64,000 bases of DNA, taken from Muricea muricata. Taxonomy: Eukaryota > Cnidaria > Anthozoa > Malacalcyonacea > Plexauridae. How positions within the stretch are numbered: position 1 is the first letter of the stretch; every line of letters starts with the position of its first letter. Shown piece by piece: positions 1 through 10,980 of the stretch. The notes under the pieces are model-generated. The model ran no database searches, was not told the origin of the DNA, and worked only from the letters and a program-made list of their open reading frames with translations. Position numbers and translations under genes: made by a program. The DNA is taken from assembly GCA_963855995.1 (NCBI GenBank), contig OY979716.1, positions 30,528,230 through 30,592,229 on the forward strand. Reading direction: 5' to 3'.

Positions 1-376
1 GGTTGCCCATATTGGAAAATTTAACAACCAGCAAATGAGGGTGATCTGTAAAAGCTTGAGGATATTAAACACACGAGTCAGCGGAGTGACGAGTACTCAA
101 GTGAACAAAAAAATACAGAATGGCCCAATAACTAAATAATATTCATCACAAAAATTTGCTACTGCACACAAATATTTTACATGCGGATTACCGCTTCCAA
201 AGTCCAAATGACACACACCATGAACAACTAAAAACCAGAACTTGAACGATAAAATAATAAAAACCAGAACTTGAACGATAAAATAATACAACATGACTCT
301 TTACAACACCGGCGTACGCCATATTAAAGAACTGAATCGAAGAATTCAGTCTCATTGAAAGTCTGACGTTTTGATT
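1..376. other. Flank of the P-like element; no gene, short tandem duplication
   Basis: No credible coding region was seen. Positions about 229-287 hold two adjacent copies of a 29-bp AT-rich unit containing accagaacttgaacgataaa. The rest is unremarkable AT-rich sequence up to the 8-bp target duplication at 377-384. Confidence 0.6.
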
Positions 377-384
377 GGTTCGTG
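377..384. repeat. Left 8-bp target site duplication of the P-like element
   Basis: ggttcgtg directly precedes the left TIR and is repeated exactly at 6419-6426 after the right TIR. Eight bases is the known duplication length of P elements. Confidence 0.85.
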
Positions 385-579
385 CACGGTTAATAGAACT
401 AGATGGTCAGGCTAGTCGGCAAACTTCAAAGGGAGCGGCCAATTATGTCGAGAACCAATTATATTTGTGTCACGTGACGGGGGTGCGCTTGTGATGAGTG
501 ATTACAAAAGATATGAGCGAGAGCATAATATTCAAACAAAAGATCATATTTCAAAAGGCTCAGAGCTTCTTATATCAAG

Positions 580-1824
580 ATGGACATTGAAACGGGAAGC
601 AAACAAACGAGTAAACCTATTTTAAACGTTGGAGAGGAAAATATGGAAGAAAGCGAGCGTAGTGAGCAGGTTGTGATCGAGACATCAGGGGACGAAGGCG
701 AAAACATTTTATCGCAAGACGATACAACCGCAGAAGATTTATACCACTTTGATGTGTCTGTTGCTCTAACGGAAATACAGTCTAACGAAATAGACACTGA
801 ATTCGCCGAAGCTGTAGCAGAAATTGATGGCGAGAGGGTTTTTCCTTGTAGTCAGTGCGAGAAAGTGTGCAAGTCTAAAGGGGGATTGACAAAACACACA
901 AGATCGAGACACCCTGACGATAAACAAGACAAAACTCGTGCTGCGTTAACTAAAGAGGCCGTGGCTTCGATTATTGAATTGATAAAAGTCAAACTTAAAG
1001 AGGAGAACTTATATGGAACAGAAATTATGGCCAGTTTAGCTACTGTTTCGTCTACTGATGCTTTGTTCGATGCTTTGCAGCCACTTTACACAACATTCTG
1101 TCGGAAGAACAATCAAGACAAACTTTTAGAATGTTTTTATGGCTTGATTCCTCGCTCGCGTGACCTGCTAAATTGTGACAACTATAAAGTGGCAAATTTG
1201 GTGTTCATCCATATTCCTGAGCATTTAGTCGGGTTTTACAGCACTAGCCCAGGAAGTAAGAAATCCAGCAGTGAAGCCAGGGCTCCGTCACAACTTGATC
1301 CAGCTGAACGGGGACCTCTTTCGTATGTCGCGGGGTACGTTATCAGTAAACTGTTTCAGTTAAACAAGAAAAATAAGCAGAGAAACCACTCAAACGAGGG
1401 ACTACAAGCTTTGCTGCATGCTATGAAATCAGTTGAAACAAACACTTACATTTCGGTTCGAACAAGAGGAGGGCTTGTTACCCCATGCAGTGATTTAGTT
1501 GGGGTCTTAGAAGTTGCTGAAATTTATTTCAGAGAGAATGTGGTTGGGAACATCAGACATATTCCAGTAGAAACAGTGTGTGATGCCACGCTAAAGTCTC
1601 CAACGGTCAAATCATTGTGGGAAAACATTGTATTTTCATGTGAAGTCCAACCTTCAAGCTCCACACAAAAATTGTGCTTGGAAAATATAGTTAAACTTTA
1701 TTTAAAAGTCAGAGCATTTTCCTACACAAGAGACTTTATTACTAAATATCGTATTAATGAAAGGCAGTCAAAGAAAAGGGCATTGAGAAAGGAGATGAAG
1801 CAAAGCGATATATATAAAGCTTGA
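580..1824 (+). CDS. Second P-element gene: C2H2 zinc finger protein with P-transposase-like C-terminal region
   Basis: This is a 414-residue single-exon frame. After an acidic N-terminus, one classical C2H2 finger sits at about residues 90-112 (CSQCEKVCKSKGG, then HTRSRH). The C-terminal half has a stretch around LSYVAGYVISKL (about 247) and, further on, RGGLVTPCSDLV (about 298). Such motifs are typical of the C-terminal region of THAP9/P-like transposases. It has no THAP domain and no DEMKI-type catalytic segment, so it is probably an accessory or regulatory DNA-binding protein. It lies about 165 bp inside the left TIR and converges with the transposase gene. Function is inferred. Confidence 0.72.
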   Translation: MDIETGSKQTSKPILNVGEENMEESERSEQVVIETSGDEGENILSQDDTTAEDLYHFDVSVALTEIQSNEIDTEFAEAVAEIDGERVFPCSQCEKVCKSKGGLTKHTRSRHPDDKQDKTRAALTKEAVASIIELIKVKLKEENLYGTEIMASLATVSSTDALFDALQPLYTTFCRKNNQDKLLECFYGLIPRSRDLLNCDNYKVANLVFIHIPEHLVGFYSTSPGSKKSSSEARAPSQLDPAERGPLSYVAGYVISKLFQLNKKNKQRNHSNEGLQALLHAMKSVETNTYISVRTRGGLVTPCSDLVGVLEVAEIYFRENVVGNIRHIPVETVCDATLKSPTVKSLWENIVFSCEVQPSSSTQKLCLENIVKLYLKVRAFSYTRDFITKYRINERQSKKRALRKEMKQSDIYKA

Positions 1825-2180
1825 CAAACTACTTATTGACTCGTGCCAGAAAGGATCCAAACCCCACCCACACAGGAAATTTCTGCTGTCCAGGGAGAGG
1901 GGTGGGAAGGGAAAATGTCTTAAACCATCCTGTGTGACATGTCCAGAGAGGGGAGTGTTTGCACTTTCCTCCATGAAAGTGTATGGATCATTGCTGGGAT
2001 GATTGTAAGAAGTTCAGACACTGTTTCCATGTAATTAGCTAGCATACACTAGATTGTTTTATATTTCAATGTTATGATAGACATGTACATAAATATATAT
2101 ATTATTTGCCTCTTAGCAAATACAATGATTTGTGCTGAGAGGAAGAATTTAGTGCAAAATAAAATTGAATAACAGAAAGT

Positions 2181-2347
2181 TTACATGAATCCGGACTGAG
2201 TTACAATCCAGATCAAACTCATTCCACTTCTATTGTGACCAAAGTGGATTGAACATTCACGTAAACAAATATAATTCAATCCCCTATGGTTTTAGCAGAA
2301 ATGGAATGAGATCAATCTAGATTGCAACTCAATCCGCATTCATGTAA
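2181..2347. mobile_element. Short MITE with about 33-bp imperfect TIRs
   Basis: ttacatgaatccggactgag at 2181 faces its near reverse complement ending at 2347 (actcaatccgcattcatgtaa). The arms pair over about 33 bp with roughly four mismatches and again further in (ctcattcca versus tggaatgag). There is no coding capacity and no clear target duplication. It is nested in the P-like element. Confidence 0.7.
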
Positions 2348-2772
2348 ATTACCCCCTAACATAAGAGTTATCCCCAACAATATTTGAGCCAAATAATTAC
2401 CGTTTTTGTTGACAAATTTGTGAATGTCCACAAATGGCTAGCACAATAATTATATTGTTTCATATTGACAAATAGTGTTGTGTATGGTGCTGCATCAACC
2501 AAATCATTTGACTATGGTAATTTCCTACCACTAATACAATCTTTTAAGGAACAAGGAGATATTCAGTCTTAATAAGTCTTCAGTCTTGATATTAAGTTGG
2601 AGCACAATGTGACCATCAAATAAATCAGGTATAAAAATCAAATGACCAAAAAATATTTACATTCAATATACCACTTTGCAATGCTGATTTCCTATCACTC
2701 TTCTTTTCAAGTAATTTTATATTTTTTTGTGCTATATTATAAAAAAAACATAAAACATTCTCCATTTTGATA

Positions 2773-2861
2773 TACAGTTACATCAAAACAAGTGGAAATT
2801 GGAAAAATTATTTCCACACAATTTCATTTTTCCAATTTCCACTAGTGCTGATATAACTGTA
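2773..2861. repeat. Inverted repeat (hairpin)
   Basis: tacagttacatc at 2773 pairs with gatataactgta ending at 2861. The inner parts (agtggaaattggaaaaat and atttttccaatttccact) pair almost perfectly, leaving a loop of about 15 bases. Probably a degenerate fold-back MITE. Confidence 0.6.
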
Positions 2862-2941
2862 TATTAACCCAGAAAATGTTTCAAATTTCTTAATTTATGC
2901 CAAAGTAATCTGAGCATATTTTAATTTTTACTGTACAGTTC

Positions 2942-5900
2942 CTATTTGTCCTCAGAATGCTGATCACTACTGGTTTTCGTCACCTTTTTTCGCTTGTGGA
3001 CTGGTTCATCACTGACTTTCACCCATTTCTTCTTCTCGTACCGTCCACCAACATTCCCTCGAATCACCGGTGCAATGTCACGTTGTGCTGCGATCGTTAG
3101 GTCATTATACCCAAACTGCTGGGCAGTTGGGTTGTCAGACCTTCCTCCTTTGCTACGTTGGTGGCCAAAGTAATCTTCCAGCACATCTTGCATGAATCTC
3201 TCAGACAAGACATACTGGAAGCCTTCTTTGAGAAGAAACTGGATTGCTTCTATGTGGGAATGAACTGCTATCTTCAACCCCTCGTATGTCTGTTGCGACA
3301 GGAACATTTTGCCTCTTTCATCAGCTGAAAAGCTGCCTGGGCGGTCTAAAGTACTCTGCTTCCAATCATTTAAGTACTTGAGAAAGACATCCACTAACCA
3401 TGCAAACCTCTCATCATCAGGTGATTCATATGGTTTGATGAACTGATTCTTTTTTCTGACAGACTCGGTCAAAGACCTTACGTTTGTGCAGTCGAAAAAA
3501 TCGTTCATCATTCCACAGAATCTGGCAGTCTCAAGGACTTCTTCATTACCACTTTCTTGGAGCACAATCATCACTGACTTGCTCAGCACTTGTGTTGCCA
3601 GTTTTACCTTAAAAAATATGATGTAATGTCATGATTTAATACCATTTCAACACCACAAAAGTATTGTATGTGGCTATCCTACTGACCATCAATCTTTCAT
3701 TGACCTGTGTACAGCAAAGCAGGACAAATGGAGCCCACTGTGCCTTAGTAGGTTGAAAATGAGTTGAGATGCCCCATGTGCAACAAAGCAGGACAAATGG
3801 AGCCTACTGTGCCTTAATAGGTTGAAAATGAGTTGAGATGCCAGCAGATGTTTTGTTAAACTATTAAGGCACAGATACTATACAAATAAACCGATTAAGT
3901 GTCTGCATGGTGTTAAAAACCCCTCCTAAGACATTAGTCATTTTACTAAAATTTCAAAATGTGGTATGTTACCTTCATCTTGCTATATGATGTCAGAACA
4001 ATGTGGTCCATGGTCAACTTGGGAAGCGTATGAAGACCATATTCTTGATCACTATAAAAGAGATCAGCAATATGACGGAAGATCAAGTATTGGCCATTGT
4101 TCCACATGTACCTGCTGCGGGAACCATAACCGGAATTGTACAAGCAGTTCCGTGCAGTCTTGAGCAGATGAGGTGAATCAGCAAAGAAGTAAATGAAGCG
4201 TGATGTTGCAAAGGCATTGGGTGTCTTGTACACAACATCACACTTCAAATCCTTTGCTAGTTGGGAATGGAGGTTGAAGAACTTTCTATTTGGGGATGCT
4301 CCATCATTCACAGCACCAATTACCCAAAGATTCAAAGACAGTTCTAAAACAGCAACTGCTTTCCAAAATATTGACATGATTTGAAACGAGGTGACATCCC
4401 GAGTAAAATAATAGGAAACAATGTGCTTCATGTCCGTGCACAATCCTCGCACCAAAAATGCAAGAGCATGAGTTGCCACACATTCTTCCTCTGCAAATGC
4501 CTCATTTGTTGTGGGATCTCCAAGATCCACAAATCCCACTAGGTCACCAGAAACCTTATCAAAAACAAGGTTGGACTGAATTTTCATTTCATCCATAACA
4601 AGCACAATGTATCTTTGCAAATCAGTGAACTGTTTTGTTTTCTCTCTAAGAGATTCAATGTTTTCTTGGTTTATTCCCGCTTTGGGTTTGAAATAGTTTT
4701 TATAATCCCTCAAAACACGCTCGCTTGGAAGAATTAACGCACCACTGTCTCTCAGTTCTCGGTATGCTGATGGTGACTTCCCATGAATTGATAGGGCAAA
4801 TCGAATGACTTGCGGGTGGTATCTGCGTCCCATTTTATTTGTTTGAAGTAGTGCCATTTGTTGTTCCCAAAAGAATTTCATGTGAGGTGTAGACTCTAAA
4901 TTCTGACCCCCCATTATCTTAAGGAGGTCTGTCTCAAGGGATGCACTGATCTCAACTCCATCTTTTTCTATCTTTGTTTGAAGATGCTCCAAACGTTCCT
5001 GAAGCTCCTTGCACTCGAGTCTTGTAGCCTGGACAGTAGCTCTAAGTTTCTCTGTGCCACATGCAGCAAGCGATGCTTTTGATTTGGCTGGTTTAGCAGA
5101 GGCTTTTGATTTCCGTCTAACTGCCCTGTTGACAGAGTTAAAGGCAGTTGCACATGGTTGACAAGAGTTCTTTTCAGCAGATATCGCTTCCTTTATCATA
5201 CGGCAATCAACAGACCAACATGACACAAAAACTTCAAAGTTGGGCTCTTCAGTTGTTGGCTCTTTGGGCACGGAATGACGTACAACAGCCCCTGGGGTAT
5301 ATTCTTGAGTTGTAGGGTCAACAGCAACATCCTTGACTTCATCAGTATCTGGCAGTCCCACACACATGCTACAGCTCTCAAGTTTCTTTAGCAAATCCTT
5401 CATATGGCAGTTTCTTACAGAACGATTTGTGCTTTTGTAGATTTCGTGGTCATCAGGGATGGGCCATTGGTAGGCAAAAACACTTAATTCCAAGCCAGAA
5501 TTAATAAGCACAGTGTACTTTGGAACGCTGTATGGCTCCTCAAATAGTTTAATGCTGACTTCTTTATCTTGCATTTCTTCTACCTTCCACATTTGTAAAG
5601 TATCTAAATGCGCAATCAGTTCTTCGATAGTGGACATACCAGCCGCCGAACTGTGTTTGAAGCTTGTCGTTTCTTCCTGAGAAGTACTTGGCTCGATATC
5701 ATGTCTAACGAGAATGCGACGCTCAGCCTTGGGAACTTCGTGGCTTTTTGTAGGCAAATTTTCAGTAGGCACGCTACCAGTTATTAAAATCTTTCGTTTC
5801 GGGTCTACAGAAAGATAGATGCAATATTAGACATTGACAAATAAATACGCAAATACAATGCCCTCTTTGTTCACACCTGAACACATGTTACACATCTGAT

Positions 5901-6199
5901 ACATACATATTTATAAACAATAGTGCGCGCATAAAAGGCAAATACTTACAAGTCAGTATACATTCTGGCTTGAAATGACGCTCACAAATGAAAATTTTAT
6001 TTCCGTCAATTTGTTTTTGAAGATCTGGCGTCTTTCCTCTAGTCCTTAATATAATTCTAAGCCATTCTTCGCGAGCATTTCTCTTCTTTGCTGCTGTTTC
6101 TTCACCGTCGGCTGCGCCAACAACAGGGATTTTAAATATTGCGAATTGATGTGTTCTGCTTGTCGGACAACCATACAAAGCACAATTAGAGCCAACCAT
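2942..6199 (-). CDS. P-like THAP transposase, three exons
   Basis: Proposed exons on the minus strand are 6199-5950, 5804-3973 and 3607-2942, with GT-AG junctions and consistent phases, giving about 915 aa (human THAP9 is about 900). Exon 1 starts MVGSNCALYGC, a THAP zinc finger with C-x4-C, a conserved W and CERHF; the splice to exon 2 completes it (PKRKILITGSVPTEN). Exon 2 carries a coiled-coil-like stretch, then the P-transposase core: RYHPQVIRFALSIHGKSPSA, VLVMDEMKIQSNLVFDK with the acidic DEMKI motif, and GFVDLGDP. Exon 3 holds the conserved tail (YFGHQRSKGG, DNPTAQQFGYN). No stop or frameshift interrupts it. It should bind the TIRs and catalyse cut-and-paste transposition in the nucleus. 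Confidence 0.88.
3715..3842. repeat. Tandem duplication (69-bp period) in transposase intron 2
   Basis: Two adjacent near-identical copies start at 3715 and 3784 (caaagcaggacaaatggagc); the second is slightly shorter. The copies differ at a few positions. The duplication lies within the intron between transposase exons 2 and 3. Confidence 0.75.
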
Positions 6200-6426
6200 T
6201 CTACTTAATATTTTTTTGAAAGCTTAGCCATGTCCTTGCATACTAAAAACACTCTAAAATACGATTTCACGAACGCAGTGTATGAACAAAGACTCTATGT
6301 AAATAGCTTTCTCGAAACATGACACCCCCTCTCCTCGTCACGTGACCAAAATAAAAATGAACAATAACATATTTGTCACGTGATCCAGCTAGCCTAACCA
6401 TCTAGTTCTATTAACCGTGGTTCGTG

Positions 6427-6600
6427 GTTCCTTAAAGATCTCAATATAATCAGGAATGTGATTTTGCGGACATGAAACCCACATACGGAAATTTTGCGGT
6501 AACATAGTGGTGTAGCCACTACGTGGCTACCCACAAAAACTGATAAAAAACATAACTGCACTAGGAAGTTTTTTGGTGGCAGTTGTTGTCTATATAATAA
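6427..6600. other. Spacer right of the P-like element
   Basis: No gene seen. It links the right target duplication to the fold-back element at 6601. Confidence 0.4.
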
Positions 6601-6985
<385 letters not shown>

Positions 6986-7221
6986 TAATGGACTGAACAC
7001 AAGATTTGAAATTCATTCTAACAAAAGAATTAATTATGGTAAATAGATCACATCTTATGGCATTTTAATTAGCTATCCATTTTTTACTAAGCGTATAAAT
7101 AAGTTGAAATAAGTGTAGGTACCTTTAGATTGATAAAGGCTGCAGCCAAAACGTCTCTAAAGTTCAGTTATCAATTCAAGGTTGTCAGAAATTGTTGGTG
7201 GTTCGCTTTTTTAAACTTCTG
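6986..7221. other. Spacer between two TA microsatellites
   Basis: AT-rich single-copy-looking sequence; no gene or repeat structure seen. Confidence 0.4.
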
Positions 7222-7510
<289 letters not shown>

Positions 7511-8001
7511 AGCTTTAGATTAAATTATAATAAGATTACAAATAGATTAAGCTTTATATCATGGCGATATAAGGTCTGTCGTTACACGTCAAGTAATCTA
7601 TGGAATGTGAATGTCTTATCCTATTATCTTCTTATCTAATCATCTAATTTGTATATTTCTTTCATTACGTTACTGACATCTTCATATTGTTCCTCTATCT
7701 TAATTATAGTTCATACATGCAAACAGGGGCGCACATTCAAAAAGAACTTGGGGGGGGTGTACTATGTCTGGGACCGACTTTTGTACTATATTTTTTTAAG
7801 AAAGGCAATCTATTTTAAAGCGTGCATGCATGGTCGAATGAACCAGTGTTAGCAAGGCATTGTGAAGTTTAATATAAAAATTTAATAGTGTGATGCAAAG
7901 TAATCGCACTAACTCGTCTAGAAATGTAATTTCAAACAGCTAGTATAAACGCTATGGCATAAAAGTAGCCCGTTAAAAGCACAAAGCATTATTAAAGAAC
8001 A

Positions 8002-8230
8002 GGGGCCAGTTGTTCGAAGCCCGTTTAGCGTAAACGGTGGATAAGTCAAAATTAAATAACACTTTTACATCACTCGTTAAACAGTTAACTTAAACCTTAA
8101 TAGAATGATTACATATTTTCTGCAAAATATTTAAAACTTTTAGTTTGGTTGTTGAATGAATCTATAAACTTGGTTTCTATTTTGAGCTTAACCACCGTTT
8201 AAGCTAAACGGGCTTCGAACAACCGGCCCC
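8002..8230. mobile_element. MITE with GGGGCC ends (229 bp)
   Basis: ggggccagttgttcgaagcc at 8002 has its near reverse complement at the right end (ggcttcgaacaaccggcccc, ending 8230). The arms continue inwards (cgtttagcgtaaacggt and accgtttaagctaaacg). There is no ORF. A relative is at 42592-42831. Confidence 0.85.
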
Positions 8231-9261
8231 AGTACACTATCTTTTAAATAGTTCACCCAGTTTATTTCATCGAAAAATGAGGATCCAAATTACATTACAC
8301 GTTTTTGGCGTTGGGTTTTTGGCTGCTTGGCGCAGCCTTCTTTCTTTCATCACTGAACGAATAGCTGTCTTGATCAATTTCAGCTTCGAAAAGCTGCGTT
8401 CACTAGATGCCGATGTAATTCGGGCGGTCAGGAGAAGCTGAAAGCATCTGTTAAGGGAAAAATGTTCTGCCTTTCTTTAACACAATGTGCAGCATCTTCG
8501 ACTGTTTTTATATCTGGCATGTTGTCGCAACAATGTTGTCTAAACATTTTTAATTCAACTTTCAAGACATCGACGTCAGACTGTAAGGCCAAAGGGAATA
8601 ACTCGGTTGAAGACACCATATCTTCTCGTTTGGGATCTTCTTTGTACGGTGGAAGAAGTAGGGAAATGCACGGGGCATGCAATTATGTCGAGGGCTACTT
8701 TAACGTTGTCCAAGAGAGCATTGATCTGGTAATCAAGTATTTGAATAAACTCCTTTCGGTAATATTCGTTCAGATCCAAGCGTGCTGCAGTTTCCGGTCG
8801 CTCGTCAATTCGTTTTGGTTGGCGTCTGGGACGATGATGTCGCTGGTATTCTTCAACAAGGTCGATTCCAATACGACCCGCTAAGACAATGGCCGCATCA
8901 ATCTGCTTGTTTAGATTGTCTTCATCAGGGCGGATCTAACATTTTTACCCATCAGTCGAACGCCGAAAACGTGAGCCATGGTAGGGGGTCCGGGGGCGTG
9001 CTCCCCCGGGAAAATTTTGAGATCTAGACTCTCTGAAATGAGATTTCCAGCATTTCCCAAGCAACATTTTAAAGATAGTTGAACATGAATTTTATCTCGC
9101 AAAACACCCCTTCTCCACTCCCGGTAAACATTTATATTCGGATTTAAGTGAATTGTACGTCTATATGATATGTATTGAATAACCACGTGGCTGTTTCGCT
9201 CAATATCAGAGCTCATCAGCATGCCTAAGAAGCACATTCCAGCATGGACAGCCAGCCAGTA

Positions 9262-9318
9262 GTAACGTAGCCAGCCTGACGATTTAGTCCCGCTAAATTT
9301 TCGGGCTAGCTACGTCAC
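9262..9318. repeat. Small inverted repeat
   Basis: agtaacgtagccagcctga pairs with tcgggctagctacgtcact around a loop of about 19 bases. Probably a degenerate fold-back. Confidence 0.5.
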
Positions 9319-10980
9319 TGTGGACAGCCCTAGATGAGCAGTCAGGTTAAAAGGTGCCAGACATTCGCCTTCACACCTCTGCTACTGGCAGCAGGAGTTT
9401 GGCTAGAATTGGGTGACCATTTGGGACATTTCATGTTTGTGAAGTTGCTCAGGCTTCACACCATCCTGGTCAATTCTAACCCTTTACCACCCAGCTAATT
9501 AGTAAGAATTAAAAAACTGATGAATAGAGTTGTTTAAAATAAATTCTTAATTATTGTATGAGGAAGATGACAAGTTAAAAATTATTTTTTAATCTGTCTT
9601 GGTGAAATGTTTGATTACAAATTCTCAGATACATAATGATACTGTTCATGTTAAAAAAGTTACATTTGTGTGATTGTGGTAATTCATTGAAATTCTAAGT
9701 ACTCACTTCTCGAGAATTAGTAGTATCATAATGCAATATAGTATTATTGTCTGTGATGTTTTGGGCACCATTCTATCTAAGATGGGAAGCCAAGATCAAA
9801 GTCATGATTGCATTCTTATCAAGATCTTAAAATAATTAAAAAGTGTTGATTTTACATTGACATAATACTGATCTAGTTGCACATACACACTTTCTTTTAA
9901 GTTTGCTGGAATAAAAAACTAGAGGAACAAAATGGTTAGGATGAAAACTTTCACTAGGTTCAACAATACCTTCATGACAAAATAAACTCTGAAGAAGATC
10001 TGAAAATACTTTGGCAGGGTTTCTTGAATGTATTAGAGAGTTAAACATTAGTTTATGGCATAGTTCCCCTGAGCCTGGTAGTATGTTTGAATATCTTAAT
10101 TCCCTATAACAGAAGACTTAAAATACAAAAGAAATGAGGACCACTTCTTATCATGGCAGTTTAAAAACTGGCTTCCTTTTTTACAAGGTCTTCAGTCATC
10201 AAACCTGAATCCAAACAGTCTTGTGATACAGACCAAAGCTAAAGATTCTTTAAGCTGTCGTGAAATTCACTATGCTTTTCCACAATAGTTGAAAATAATG
10301 GATGTTGAGAATAGAATTCAGCATTAATAAACAGTTCAACTGAAGTAAGTTTTCTTAAAATGGGTACCCAACTGTTATCACCTACCAGAATCAACGACAC
10401 ACAACTGTAGAGGCAATTACCTGAAGCTTCTGATCTAAAAAATGTACCACCAGTTTAATCAGTTAATATAAACAGAGGGTCAAATTACAAAGAACATTAT
10501 GTAAACTTAATAGGCTTTATAAACTGTTAAGTAAAATATTAATTATATTCTCAAGTTGTTTAACATTTAGGCACATAAAATCCCTCGTTCAAAATTAAGA
10601 AAGAAGAACATAAAATGATTCAATAAACATCGTGGCATGTGTTATACATACAATATGCTATAAATAAACACGTGCATGCTACTTAACTATATTAATTCAT
10701 CGCAGATATTTCAGAGAATGCAAATTTCAAAAAAATATAATTATAACACCCAACTTGGCAAGTTTCTCCTGAGGCTTCTAGGCGCAATGGGTCATGGTGA
10801 AGTACGCTATAAGCCTATAAAGTATTGCAAGCTGCACGTCGAACAGACGAATATGCATATTTGAAGTCAAAATGTATAATTTAGAGCGTGTTGCCCTGTC
10901 ATATTTCAACTTCGCATTTGTCATACGAATAATATTGCAGCTAATATCATGTTTATTCATTTTGTTATATTTTCATACCT
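9319..10980. other. AT-rich interior without recognisable gene
   Basis: Interior of the nested hAT-like element. The short open frames lack any domain or composition signal. No structure beyond AT-rich text was noticed. Confidence 0.45.

Larger units (their letters stand above)
1825..2941. other. Non-coding space between the two convergent P-element genes
   Basis: AT-rich, with no credible frame. It contains a 167-bp MITE (2181-2347) and a hairpin-forming inverted repeat (2773-2861), both listed separately. It presumably holds the 3' UTRs of both genes. Confidence 0.55.
385..6418. mobile_element. P-like (THAP9-type) DNA transposon, about 6.0 kb, near-complete
   Basis: The ends are inverted repeats of about 31 bp: 385-415 (starting cacggttaatagaactagat) and the reverse complement at 6389-6418, differing at one internal base plus the terminal base. 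The octamer ggttcgtg occurs directly outside both ends (377-384 and 6419-6426), the 8-bp target duplication expected of P elements. A second, subterminal inverted block around gtcacgtgac next to a C/G run lies at about 470-487 and 6325-6348. Inside are a three-exon THAP transposase (minus) and a C2H2-containing gene (plus), convergent. Well-preserved ends and long open frames suggest recent activity. Confidence 0.9.

Noticed and set aside
3966..5381. Short frames overlapping the P transposase
   Set aside because: Shadows of the transposase exons, with no domain signal.
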